From assembly GCA_003056245.1 (NCBI GenBank), contig MVDH01000001.1:1302716-1366715 (forward strand): 64,000 nucleotides of DNA, read 5' to 3'. The notes under the pieces were generated by a model. It was not told where the DNA came from. It did not search any database and saw nothing but the letters and a program-made list of their open reading frames with translations. The stretch is from Cellvibrio sp. 79. Lineage in GTDB: Bacteria; Pseudomonadota; Gammaproteobacteria; Pseudomonadales; Cellvibrionaceae. Of the stretch, positions 56,045 through 64,000 are shown piece by piece. The translations under genes and the position numbers were made by a program. The first letter of the stretch is position 1. Every line of letters starts with the position of its first letter.

Positions 56045-57743
56045 TCCGGGCAAGGATATTGCGGCAGGCGGGCAGGACGCCCAATTGCCGTCGGTGCTTA
56101 TTATCGGTGGTGGGATCGCAGGTCTCGCCACCGGTTGTTACCTGCAAATGAATGGTTTCAGTACGCACATTCTGGAGCGTCACCAGTTGCCGGGCGGTTG
56201 TTGTACCGCCTGGTCACGCGATGGCTATGTGTTCGACTATTGCATCGAATGGTTGCTTGGCAGTGGCGCGGGTAATGAGGCGAATCAGGTGTGGCAGGAA
56301 TTGGGTGCGCTGGAAGGAAAAAGCGTGCGCGATTTTGCCCTGTTCAATCGCGTGGTTGCGGCTGACGGGCAAACCGTCAATTTCTATAACGATCCCGATC
56401 GCTTGCAGGCGCATTTGCTGGCGATAGCGCCGCAGGATGGGAAGGCTATTGCCGAGTTTTGCAATGCCATCCGCGGGTTCCTGCGGGTGGATATTTACCC
56501 TGAGCTGGTTCCCAAGCCTTTGCAAACGTTGCAGCAGAGGTTGGCACTGTTAGCCAAGGTATTGCCATCGTTCATGTTGTTCTGGCGCACCGGCGCTACT
56601 TCGCTGGAGACGTTTGCGGCGCGTTTGCAACATCCGTTTTTGCGCAAAGCCATGCCCTTTATTTTCTTCCAGGATCACGAATGCTTCCCGCTCTTGCCCT
56701 ACGTTTACAACATGGCGGAAGCGCACAAAGGCAATGCCGGATTTCCCGAAGGCGGATCATTGGGATTGGCGCGTTCAGTGGAGCGCCGCTACCGGGAACT
56801 GGGAGGGCAGATTACCTATAAGGTCCGGGTGGAAAAAGTACTGACCGAACCCGAGCCGCCAGCAAAAGGACTGCGTTTCCGCAATAAAAAAACAGCGTCT
56901 CACCGTGCCGTGGGGGTGTCATTGAAAAATGGCCGACGTTTCCACGCGGATTATGTGGTGTCGGCGGCTGATGGTTACACCACGCTCTACGACATGCTTG
57001 ACGGGCGGTTTATGGGGGACAACCTCAAACGCCTTTACACCGAAATGTTGCCGCGCAAGGAATTGGTTTATCCCGGTGTGGTATCCGTTTTTGTGGGATT
57101 TCGCGGAACGGCCGGTACCGATGAACCGCACAGCACTACTTTTTTACTGGAGAAGGAACATGCCAGCGACTTGCCCGGATGCTTGCAAGACAGTGTCTTG
57201 CTCCAACATCGCAGTCGCTTTACCGAGGGCTTTTCACCGCCCGGTTGTTCGGTAATCCATCTCACCTATCTCAGTGAATTTGAACCCTGGAACCAATGGC
57301 GCAGTGGTAATAAACCTTTTTATCGTGCGCAGAAAGACGCCATTGAATTATGGGTAAGGGAGTTTCTTGAGGCGCGTTATCCCGGTATTGGCGAGCGTAT
57401 CGATGTCGTTGAGGTCGCCACTCCGGTGACCCAAAAACGCTACACCGGCAATACCCAGGGCAGCATCCTCGCGTGGAAAGCCTTCACGGAAGCTGAAGAT
57501 GTTGCGGCCAAAGTTGTTGCGCACGAGCAAATGCAATTGCCCGGTTTACATGGTTTTTACATTGCGGGCCAGTGGGTTACCGGCGGTGGATTAATCCGCG
57601 CCGCGCTTTCCGGTCGCTACGTAGCGCAGTTTTTGTGTAAAGCGCGCGGCCAGGCATTCCGTGTACAACAGCCAAAGACCAGCTCTTACCGTTGGCAAAA
57701 CGATGACTGGCAATTAGGTGCGCTTACCCCTGATAGCAATTAA
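56037..57743 (+). CDS. FAD-dependent oxidoreductase, phytoene-desaturase-like (PTM cyclase 1)
   Basis: A 568-residue flavoenzyme of the carotenoid isomerase/phytoene dehydrogenase group. The dinucleotide-binding motif is VLIIGGGIAGLATGCY, with GGCCTAW following, and the C-terminal FAD motif is AGQWVTGGGLIRAALSGR. ATGs at 56034 and 56037 are in frame; GGAGG at 56026-56030 favours 56037. The start lies inside the end of the PKS-NRPS gene (8-base overlap), so translation is coupled. In PTM pathways such enzymes catalyse reductive ring closure of the polyene tetramate rather than desaturation. Which ring it forms cannot be read from sequence. Confidence 0.88.
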   Translation: MPDPGKDIAAGGQDAQLPSVLIIGGGIAGLATGCYLQMNGFSTHILERHQLPGGCCTAWSRDGYVFDYCIEWLLGSGAGNEANQVWQELGALEGKSVRDFALFNRVVAADGQTVNFYNDPDRLQAHLLAIAPQDGKAIAEFCNAIRGFLRVDIYPELVPKPLQTLQQRLALLAKVLPSFMLFWRTGATSLETFAARLQHPFLRKAMPFIFFQDHECFPLLPYVYNMAEAHKGNAGFPEGGSLGLARSVERRYRELGGQITYKVRVEKVLTEPEPPAKGLRFRNKKTASHRAVGVSLKNGRRFHADYVVSAADGYTTLYDMLDGRFMGDNLKRLYTEMLPRKELVYPGVVSVFVGFRGTAGTDEPHSTTFLLEKEHASDLPGCLQDSVLLQHRSRFTEGFSPPGCSVIHLTYLSEFEPWNQWRSGNKPFYRAQKDAIELWVREFLEARYPGIGERIDVVEVATPVTQKRYTGNTQGSILAWKAFTEAEDVAAKVVAHEQMQLPGLHGFYIAGQWVTGGGLIRAALSGRYVAQFLCKARGQAFRVQQPKTSSYRWQNDDWQLGALTPDSN

Positions 57744-57819
57744 TGATTCAACGATTTATTTAATCCCTCCGGCGACATAACTATCCGGTAATCCGGTTAA
57801 CCAATGAGGATTGGCAGTA

Positions 57820-59571
57820 ATGCAGAAGCAACAGCAAGTGCGACAAAGCATGATAATCATAGGTGGTGGTTTGGGCGGTTTATCGACCGGTTGTTATGCC
57901 CGTATGAATGGCTACCAAACCCATATCCTGGAAATGCATGAAATTCCCGGCGGTTGTTGTACCGCCTGGGAAAAAGGCGATTTCATGTTTGACTGGTGTG
58001 TGAGCTGGTTACTGGGCAGCGGTCCCGGTAATGAAATGCATCAGATCTGGCGCGAAATCGGCGCGCTGGACGGAAAAGAAATTCGCCATCCGGAAATATT
58101 TAATATTGTGACTACCGGCAACGGCGACCAGGTGCGTTTTTATTCAGATCCGGAAAAACTTGAAGCGCATTTGTTGGCGATATCACCCGCTGACAAAGTA
58201 TTAATCGGTCGTTTTTGTGAAGGATTACGCCAGTTCATCGCGTGCTTGAAAGTTTATCCATTTTTACGCCCCGTCGGTTTGATGAGTTTTTGGGATCGCA
58301 CCAAAATGATGGCGTCTTTCATTCCGTATTTTAATTTGATTCGCAAAACCATCACGGTGTTGATGACGGATTACTCCAAACAATTTAAAAGCCCGATTTT
58401 GCAAGAAGCGTTTAATTTTATTTTGTACGAGAAGCATCCCAACTTTCCGGTGTTGCCGTTTTATTTCCAATTGGCTTCCCATGCAACCCATTCAGCCGGT
58501 GTTCCGGAAGGCGGTTCGCTGGGATTGGCGATGTCTATCGAGCAGCGTTATAAACGCCTTGGTGGCCAGATCACCTACAACGCTAAGGTTGAAGAAATTC
58601 TGGTGAAAAATGATGTGGCGGTGGGGGTGCGCCTCACCGATGGCAGCGAATTATTTGCCGATATTATTGTGTCAGCGGCAGATGGTTACACCACCGTCAT
58701 GAAAATGTTGAAGGGCAAATATTTAACGCCGGTGTACGAAAAACTCTACACCGAAACTATAAAAAAACCGGAGATGGTTTTTCCCGGTTATTACACATTG
58801 TTTCTCGGTTTAAAAAAGCCGTTGCCTGATGCGGAATATTGCACAACGTATTTGTTATCGGAAGAGATCGCAAAAAATTTGCCGGGTATACGTCACCCCA
58901 GTATTAACGTGCAATTGCGCAATGGTCTTTATCCGGAGTTGGCTCCGGATGAAACCAGCATGATCTATGTCAGCTATTTTTGCGATATCGAACCCTGGCG
59001 CGCGCTGACTGATGGCACCGAACAAGTGCCGCGCGAAAAAGATGGACAGCTTATCCATACCTTGCCATTACAACGCGGTAGCGCTTATCAAAAAATGAAA
59101 AAGCAAACCGCGAATACGATTATCAATTTTCTGGAAAATTATTTTCCCGGTTTGCGCGACGCTGTTGTTGTGCGCGATGCAGCTACACCTATGACACAAA
59201 TTCGCTACACCAATAATTACGAGGGATCGGTATTGGGTTGGCAACCGTTTGTGGAAGGCGGGGAGACTCTTGAGGAAGAAGTAAAACGAAATGGCCCCGG
59301 CATCCCCGGTTTGGGAAATTTTTATTTTTCCGGCGTATGGGTGACTACCGGTGGATTAATTCGCGCCGCGACAGCAGGACGCCATGTGATGCAGTTTGTT
59401 TGCAAGGACGATAAAAAAACCTTCACTGCAAATATTGAAGAAGGTGCTATCGCACCAACGCACAGGGTGCTGGCACCGCGCACGCCGTGGCAGCGCAAGC
59501 AATGGCCTGCGCCTGTGCCTATCTATAATATTCCGGAGCAAAATGTCGAACTTGCTGAGCTAGCACTGTAA
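57820..59571 (+). CDS. FAD-dependent oxidoreductase, phytoene-desaturase-like (PTM cyclase 2)
   Basis: A 583-residue paralogue of the preceding enzyme. MIIIGGGLGGLSTGCYARMNGY is the FAD site (core IIIGGGLGGLSTG), followed by the shared GGCCTAW, WLLGSGPGNE, PEGGSLGLAMSIE and the C-terminal VTTGGLIRAATAGR. Similarity over the whole length suggests tandem duplication or an old pair, as in ftdC-ftdD. A TTG start at 57811 is in frame, but GAGGA lies nine bases before the ATG at 57820. The gap after cyclase 1 is 76 bases. The gene ends at a strong terminator, closing the operon. Local base use is AT-richer than in the PKS gene. Confidence 0.88.
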   Translation: MQKQQQVRQSMIIIGGGLGGLSTGCYARMNGYQTHILEMHEIPGGCCTAWEKGDFMFDWCVSWLLGSGPGNEMHQIWREIGALDGKEIRHPEIFNIVTTGNGDQVRFYSDPEKLEAHLLAISPADKVLIGRFCEGLRQFIACLKVYPFLRPVGLMSFWDRTKMMASFIPYFNLIRKTITVLMTDYSKQFKSPILQEAFNFILYEKHPNFPVLPFYFQLASHATHSAGVPEGGSLGLAMSIEQRYKRLGGQITYNAKVEEILVKNDVAVGVRLTDGSELFADIIVSAADGYTTVMKMLKGKYLTPVYEKLYTETIKKPEMVFPGYYTLFLGLKKPLPDAEYCTTYLLSEEIAKNLPGIRHPSINVQLRNGLYPELAPDETSMIYVSYFCDIEPWRALTDGTEQVPREKDGQLIHTLPLQRGSAYQKMKKQTANTIINFLENYFPGLRDAVVVRDAATPMTQIRYTNNYEGSVLGWQPFVEGGETLEEEVKRNGPGIPGLGNFYFSGVWVTTGGLIRAATAGRHVMQFVCKDDKKTFTANIEEGAIAPTHRVLAPRTPWQRKQWPAPVPIYNIPEQNVELAELAL

Positions 59572-59589
59572 CGATTTATTACGACTAAT

Positions 59590-59633
59590 AAAAAAGCCCG
59601 CTTAAATACAATTGTATTTATGCGGGCTTTTTT
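59590..59633. terminator. Bidirectional terminator between the PTM operon and csiV
   Basis: Stem AAAAAAGCCCGC / GCGGGCTTTTTT enclosing a second perfect palindrome (arms TAAATACAA and TTGTATTTA). It serves both convergent transcripts and marks the downstream edge of the cluster. Confidence 0.9.
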
Positions 59634-59646
59634 GTTGCAAGAGTTA

Positions 59647-60483
59647 TCAGGGAGCTGATGGCGGATAAGGCGTAACCTGAACAATCACGCCCAGTACCGG
59701 ATGATCCAGGTAATGTACTTCGCCACTGCGCATATCGCGTTCTTCCTGCACTAAAATAATTTGACGAGTAATGTATTCGGATGATGCGCCTTCAGTTTTA
59801 GCGGAAGCGTTCGCGCCGAAATTTACATCAGTTCCTTGCTGGTTTTCTTTGGCTAAAGCCTGTTCAAGATCAAGTTCTGAGTCCAGCGTTAATGTATTTT
59901 CACTTGTCGCAGAATAATTGGGGCGCAATGGAATTTCCGGCCAGTTTTGCGTGACTTCTTGCCCGACATTTAAATCAAATTGCGAAAACCATAAATTGGT
60001 TTGCAGCTCCAGGTAAGTCGCTACACTCAAACGAATACTGCCTTCGAGCACCTGATGTTGTCCGTAGGTTGATCCACCGCTAATCAAGATAGCTTTGGAT
60101 GATTTTTTATTGGTGATGATCTGCCGCCACGCACTGTGGAATAAAAGCTCAAAGCGACCATTGCGCTCCAGTTTTTGTGCTTGTGCATTGAGTTTGCGTT
60201 CGTTGGCAGGCAAGCGATAAAAGGCGTCTCTGGTTAAATCAATTTTTGTTTCGCTTGCTGCCGGATCTTTTAATTCCACCCAGTCACCCGGATAGCGTAA
60301 TTTAATATTGTTGGGCCAATGTTCCTGCGATGAGTCTGCTTTGCGTGCAAAAACAATCAACTCAACCTGATACCAGCCCTCGTGGTTGGATGAAGCTTGT
60401 TGGGCGTGCAATGAATGACTCACCAGCAACAAGGCTGCCAGGCTTAGTAATGATTGGTGCAATTTTTTACGGAAACACATCAT
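59647..60483 (-). CDS. csiV: CsiV family protein
   Basis: A 278-residue exported protein with a signal peptide (SLLSLAALLLVSHSLHA). It matches the CsiV family (PF10972), named for the chitinase/LPO-like regulator of D-amino-acid peptidoglycan sensing in Vibrio cholerae, where the protein is periplasmic and binds peptidoglycan. Characteristic parts are GWYQVELIVFAR near the N-terminus, FELLFHSAWRQ in the middle, and GEVHYLDHPVLGVIVQVTPY at the end. The family is commonly encoded next to mfd, as here (51 bases downstream). The molecular role outside Vibrio is not established. Confidence 0.85.
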   Translation of the reverse strand: MMCFRKKLHQSLLSLAALLLVSHSLHAQQASSNHEGWYQVELIVFARKADSSQEHWPNNIKLRYPGDWVELKDPAASETKIDLTRDAFYRLPANERKLNAQAQKLERNGRFELLFHSAWRQIITNKKSSKAILISGGSTYGQHQVLEGSIRLSVATYLELQTNLWFSQFDLNVGQEVTQNWPEIPLRPNYSATSENTLTLDSELDLEQALAKENQQGTDVNFGANASAKTEGASSEYITRQIILVQEERDMRSGEVHYLDHPVLGVIVQVTPYPPSAP

Positions 60484-60534
60484 AAGTTTTTTACCTGGCT
60501 ATCAACGGTTTTAATAAACGTCATTAATGTTGTA

Positions 60535-63500
60535 TTAAAGTGTTTTTGGTGTGAGATAGGTTAATAAATCCACCACGGACTGTATGCGTTTTTCAGTCGA
60601 TTCCATCTCCATGGTAAATTTCAACTGGTTCGCACCTTCCAGTTTGTAGATGCGCGGTTGGCTTTGTACCAGTTTAACAATTTGCAGCGGATCAACACGG
60701 GTATCGCTCGCAAATTCTACTTTGCCACCGCGATTGTTGGCTTCCAGTTTGGTAATACCAATCGCTTCGGCATTGATTTTAATCTGGGTCACGCGGAATA
60801 AATTTTTAATCGGTTCCGGGAGCAAACCAAAGCGGTCGATCATTTCTACTTGTAAATCGCGCAACGCATCTTCGTGTTGGGCGTTGGCGAGGCGTTTATA
60901 CATCACTAAACGTGTATGCACATCGGGCAAATAATCGGCAGGAATCAATGCAGGAATACGCAGATTAATTTCAATGGCTTCACTCAGCGCTTTTTCCAGA
61001 TCAGCTTGTTTGCCTTGGCGAATGGCTTTTACCGCTCGATCAAGCATATCCATATATAAAGAAAAACCAATGGTCTGGATTTGGCCGCTTTGTTCTTCGC
61101 CGAGCAATTCACCCGCGCCGCGAATTTCCATATCGTACGTGGCGAGGGTGAAGCCGGCACCGAGGTCTTCTGCTGCGCTAATTGCTTCCAGCCGTTTTAC
61201 CGCGTCGTCGGTCATGCTGCGGCGATCGGGTGTTAATAAATAAGCGTAAGCTTGATGGTGCGAGCGACCAACACGGCCGCGTAATTGATGCAATTGCGCC
61301 AAACCGAATTTGTCGGCGCGATTAATAATAATCGTGTTGGCACTGGGGATATCGATACCGGTTTCGATAATGGTAGTACACACCATAATATTGAAACGCT
61401 TGTGATAAAAATCACTCATCACCCGTTCCAGATCGCGCTCACGCATTTGTCCGTGACCCACTGCGATACGCGCTTCCGGAATTAATTCTTGTAAATCGCG
61501 CGCCGTTTTTTCAATAGTGTCTACTTCATTGTGCAGATAATACACTTGGCCACCACGAAGGATTTCACGCAGGATAGCTTCTTTGATCGTTGCTTCATCA
61601 AAGGTACGCACAAAGGTTTTTACTGAAAGGCGGCGTGCGGGCGGTGTAGCAATAATCGATAAATCGCGAATACCCGCCATCGACATATTCAATGTGCGCG
61701 GGATCGGTGTTGCCGTTAAGGTGAGAATATCAATCTCGGCGCGCATCGCTTTCATTTGTTCTTTCTGGCGCACACCGAAGCGATGTTCTTCGTCGATAAT
61801 TAATAAACCGAGATTTTTGAATTTAATATCCGGCTGCAATAACTTGTGCGTACCAACTACGATATCTACTTTTCCTTCCGCAACACGATCCAGCACCTGG
61901 TTCACTTCTTTTGTAGTGCGGAAACGCGACAGCACTTCAACCGTAATTGGCCATTCGGCAAAACGATCCTTTAACGATTCGTAATGTTGTTGTGCAAGCA
62001 ATGTAGTCGGCGCAAGTATTGCTACTTGTTTGCCACCATGGCTTGCAACAAATGCGGCACGCATCGCTACTTCGGTTTTACCAAAGCCTACATCGCCGCA
62101 AACGAGACGATCCATTGGTTTATTCGAAAGCATATCGCTCACGACGGATTCAATTGCGCGTTGCTGGTCAGGTGTTTCTTCAAAGGGGAAGCTTGCAGAA
62201 AATGCTTCGTAAGCGGTTTGTGGATCTGGAAACGCAAAACCTTTGCGCGCGGCGCGGCGTGCGTAAACTTCCAATAATTCTGCCGCGGTATCGCGAATTT
62301 GTTCGGCGGCTTTTTTGCGCGCTTTTTGCCAGGACTCACTGCCTAATCTATGCAGCGGAGCGAGATCATCTTCAGCGCCGCTATAACGGCTGATTAAATG
62401 CAGGTTGGTTACAGGCACATACAGCTTGGCTTCGTCCGCATATTCGAGTGTTAAAAATTCGTTGGTCTGGTTGTCAATGGTGATAGTTTCCAAACCGCGG
62501 TAACGGCCAACACCATGATCGATATGTACAACAGCTGCACCGATTTTTAATTCGGTAAGGTTTTTCACCACCATATCCGCATTGTCTTGCGATTTCTGGC
62601 GGCGACGCTGCTGCTGGATGCGCTCACCAAACAATTGGGATTCAGCAATCAATGTAAGCTTGGGTTCTATTTGCAATAAACCCTGATCCAATGGTGCAAC
62701 GGTAATAGCCAGTTTTTCATTGCCCGTATCAAAATCTTCCCAGCTATCGACTGATGCAGGGCGAATACGGATTCGTCCCAATAATTCCAATAAGGTTTCG
62801 CGGCGGCCGGCGGATTCTGCGCAAAATAAAACCCGGCCATCAAACTCCATCAAAAATGCCTGGATTGCCGCCAGAGGATTTTCATTCTGTGCACGAATAG
62901 GAAGTGAAGGCGGTATATTGGTGTTGAAATTAATATTGCCTTCTTTTGTTTCCAACGTTGCTGAGCTAATAAAGGTGCGGCAATAATTTTTTAAATGGCC
63001 GAAGAGCTCATCAATTGCCAAATAAATATCGCGTGGTGCTAATAATGGCCGCAATGGGTCTACGCGGCGGCTTTCATAGCGACGCAATAATTCAACCCAG
63101 AAACTTTCTGCGGATTTTTCGATATCGCCAAGCGCATAAACTTGTGTGTTTTGCGGCAAATAATCAAATAAAGTACTGCAAGCATCAAAAAACAACGGCA
63201 AATAATATTCGATACCCGGCGGTGAAATGCCTGCGCTGATATCCTGAAACACCGGGCAAGCTTTATGGTTTACATCAAAACGTTCAAGCCACTGTTGTTT
63301 AAATAAATTAATACCCGCTTTATTCAACGGAAATTCTTTTGCGGGAAGCAACTGAATTTTATCGACCTTATCAATCGTTAATTGATTTTCCGGATCGAAG
63401 GTGCGCAGGCTTTCAATTTCATCATCGAACAAATCAATACGATAGGGTAGGTGACTGCCCATCGGATAAATATCCATCAACGAACCGCGCACCGCAAATT

Positions 63501-63999
63501 CGCCATGTTCATAAACGGTATCTACACAATGGTAACCAGCGCGCTCCAGGTTTTGGCGCAACTGATTGGTGTCAATTTGTTCACCGACCGACACCATCAG
63601 GCTGTTGCCTATTAAATAGGATTGCGGCATCAGGCGCTGCAACAGGGTTGTTATTGGCACAATTAAAATTCCCTGCTTGATGGAGGGCAATTTATAAAGT
63701 GTGCTGAGACGTTCGGAAATAATGTCCTGGTGCGGTGAAATGGTGTCGTAGGGAAGTGTTTCCCAATCGGCTAGATGCAGGACCGTAAGGTGTTCCTGAT
63801 TTTTTGCAAAAAATGATAATTCACTTTCCAGTCGAATAGCAGAGCTGGTATCTGCAGTCACTACCAGACTCAATCCTTTATAAGCCAATGCAGCATTAAT
63901 AATGGCAAGGGATTGTGCCGCGCCATGTAATTGGCCCCAATACTGCCGATTACCGGAGCGATTGGACACTGGAGGGGTTGCAAGCGAATGTAAAACCAT
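60535..63999 (-). CDS. mfd: Transcription-repair coupling factor Mfd
   Basis: A 1,154-residue ATP-dependent translocase that removes stalled RNA polymerase and recruits UvrA; E. coli Mfd is 1,148 residues. UvrB-like N-terminal domain: LHLADWETLPYDTISPHQD. RNA-polymerase-interacting domain: AAVVHIDHGVGRYRGLE. Helicase motifs: CGDVGFGKTEVAMRAAF (Walker A), IIDEEHRFGVRQKE (DEEH), LTATPIPRTLNMSMAGIRDL, TTIIETGIDIPSANT and QLRGRVGRS. The C-terminal TRCF domain follows LLGEEQSGQIQTIGF. The ATG uses the last bases of the window, and length fits the family, so the gene is probably complete. The ribosome-binding site is out of view. Confidence 0.97.
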   Translation of the reverse strand: MVLHSLATPPVSNRSGNRQYWGQLHGAAQSLAIINAALAYKGLSLVVTADTSSAIRLESELSFFAKNQEHLTVLHLADWETLPYDTISPHQDIISERLSTLYKLPSIKQGILIVPITTLLQRLMPQSYLIGNSLMVSVGEQIDTNQLRQNLERAGYHCVDTVYEHGEFAVRGSLMDIYPMGSHLPYRIDLFDDEIESLRTFDPENQLTIDKVDKIQLLPAKEFPLNKAGINLFKQQWLERFDVNHKACPVFQDISAGISPPGIEYYLPLFFDACSTLFDYLPQNTQVYALGDIEKSAESFWVELLRRYESRRVDPLRPLLAPRDIYLAIDELFGHLKNYCRTFISSATLETKEGNINFNTNIPPSLPIRAQNENPLAAIQAFLMEFDGRVLFCAESAGRRETLLELLGRIRIRPASVDSWEDFDTGNEKLAITVAPLDQGLLQIEPKLTLIAESQLFGERIQQQRRRQKSQDNADMVVKNLTELKIGAAVVHIDHGVGRYRGLETITIDNQTNEFLTLEYADEAKLYVPVTNLHLISRYSGAEDDLAPLHRLGSESWQKARKKAAEQIRDTAAELLEVYARRAARKGFAFPDPQTAYEAFSASFPFEETPDQQRAIESVVSDMLSNKPMDRLVCGDVGFGKTEVAMRAAFVASHGGKQVAILAPTTLLAQQHYESLKDRFAEWPITVEVLSRFRTTKEVNQVLDRVAEGKVDIVVGTHKLLQPDIKFKNLGLLIIDEEHRFGVRQKEQMKAMRAEIDILTLTATPIPRTLNMSMAGIRDLSIIATPPARRLSVKTFVRTFDEATIKEAILREILRGGQVYYLHNEVDTIEKTARDLQELIPEARIAVGHGQMRERDLERVMSDFYHKRFNIMVCTTIIETGIDIPSANTIIINRADKFGLAQLHQLRGRVGRSHHQAYAYLLTPDRRSMTDDAVKRLEAISAAEDLGAGFTLATYDMEIRGAGELLGEEQSGQIQTIGFSLYMDMLDRAVKAIRQGKQADLEKALSEAIEINLRIPALIPADYLPDVHTRLVMYKRLANAQHEDALRDLQVEMIDRFGLLPEPIKNLFRVTQIKINAEAIGITKLEANNRGGKVEFASDTRVDPLQIVKLVQSQPRIYKLEGANQLKFTMEMESTEKRIQSVVDLLTYLTPKTL

Positions 64000-64000
64000 A

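Larger units (their letters stand above)
44414..59571. other. Polycyclic tetramate macrolactam (PTM)-type biosynthetic gene cluster
   Basis: Five genes: divergent type II thioesterase, sterol-desaturase-family hydroxylase, single-module hybrid PKS-NRPS with an ornithine-like adenylation code, and two phytoene-desaturase-like FAD oxidoreductases. The order hydroxylase, PKS-NRPS, oxidoreductase, oxidoreductase equals ftdA-ftdB-ftdC-ftdD of the frontalamide cluster and resembles the HSAF cluster. Known chemistry of that family is iterative synthesis of two polyene chains, double acylation of L-ornithine, tetramate-forming release, reductive carbocycle formation and C-3 hydroxylation. No transporter, regulator, arginase or alcohol-dehydrogenase-like cyclase is seen in the interval. 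The cluster separates the nucleoside phosphorylase from csiV-mfd. Confidence 0.85.

Noticed and set aside
55556..56131. 191-aa minus-strand frame over the PKS-NRPS/cyclase junction
   Set aside because: Antisense shadow of the thioesterase domain and the start of the FAD enzyme. No signature of its own.
56037..59571. Carotenoid biosynthesis genes (phytoene desaturases)
   Set aside because: No crtE, crtB or cyclase genes are present. The PKS-NRPS context and PTM gene order explain the two FAD enzymes better.
1..64000. CRISPR array, prophage or integrative element
   Set aside because: No spaced direct repeats, cas genes, integrase or phage structural genes were seen anywhere in the window.

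Overview
The window looks like a chromosomal segment of a gammaproteobacterium near the Cellvibrio/Saccharophagus/Pseudomonas part of the tree. The main reason is gene order: LysR regulator, leuC, leuD, leuB, asd, fimV, truA, trpF, accD, folC, a SPOR-domain gene, cvpA, purF and metZ run in the order known from Pseudomonas. Here trpBA sits between trpF and accD, and a dapF-like gene sits between leuD and leuB. The other housekeeping genes (prc, xthA, htpG, mgsA, azoR, csiV, mfd) fit the same group. The species assignment is inference.

Layout. 1-7.3 kb: the 3' part of an EmrB-type MFS exporter, a DUF1820 gene, a PEP-CTERM secreted protein, an FGGY sugar kinase ending in a 105-bp paired-palindrome element, then pirin and azoR with a divergent LysR gene. 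7.3-17.7 kb: xthA, prc, an orphan solute-binding protein, an unknown 137-aa gene, a DAHP synthase, a patatin/beta-barrel protein of type Vd secretion architecture, an outer-membrane barrel protein and a second LysR gene. 17.8-36.8 kb: amino-acid and central-metabolism block (leuCD, dapF-like, leuB, asd; fimV; truA; trpFBA; accD-folC-SPOR; cvpA-purF-metZ). 36.9-43.8 kb: tRNA-Val(GAC), a small membrane protein with a secreted trypsin-like protease, htpG, mgsA, and a purine/methylthioadenosine salvage pair. 44.4-59.6 kb: a secondary-metabolite cluster. 59.6-64 kb: csiV and mfd on the minus strand.

The main accessory feature is the cluster at 44.4-59.6 kb. It consists of a divergent type II thioesterase, a sterol-desaturase-family hydroxylase, a 3,133-residue single-module PKS-NRPS (KS-AT-DH-KR-ACP-C-A-PCP-TE), and two tandem phytoene-desaturase-like FAD oxidoreductases. 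The adenylation pocket residues read D-V-G-E-L-G-S-I-D-K, one change from a known ornithine code. Gene content and order match polycyclic tetramate macrolactam (PTM) clusters of the frontalamide/HSAF type. In that pathway one iterative PKS makes two polyene chains, the NRPS joins both to L-ornithine, release forms the tetramate, and the FAD enzymes close carbocycles. No alcohol-dehydrogenase-like cyclase for a third ring is visible here, so a 5/5 (alteramide-like) or otherwise short PTM is the simplest prediction.

The second strong oddity is the dapF-like gene in the leucine operon. Its substrate-binding motifs are intact, but both catalytic cysteines of diaminopimelate epimerase are replaced by serine (S72, S214). 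Other points for follow-up are the perfect 26-bp inverted repeat at 4545-4649, an orphan PEP-CTERM protein, a DUF4124-trypsin-pilin-like fusion, a shared promoter-like TANNNTGCGCGCC motif, and a GC shift inside the PKS gene.
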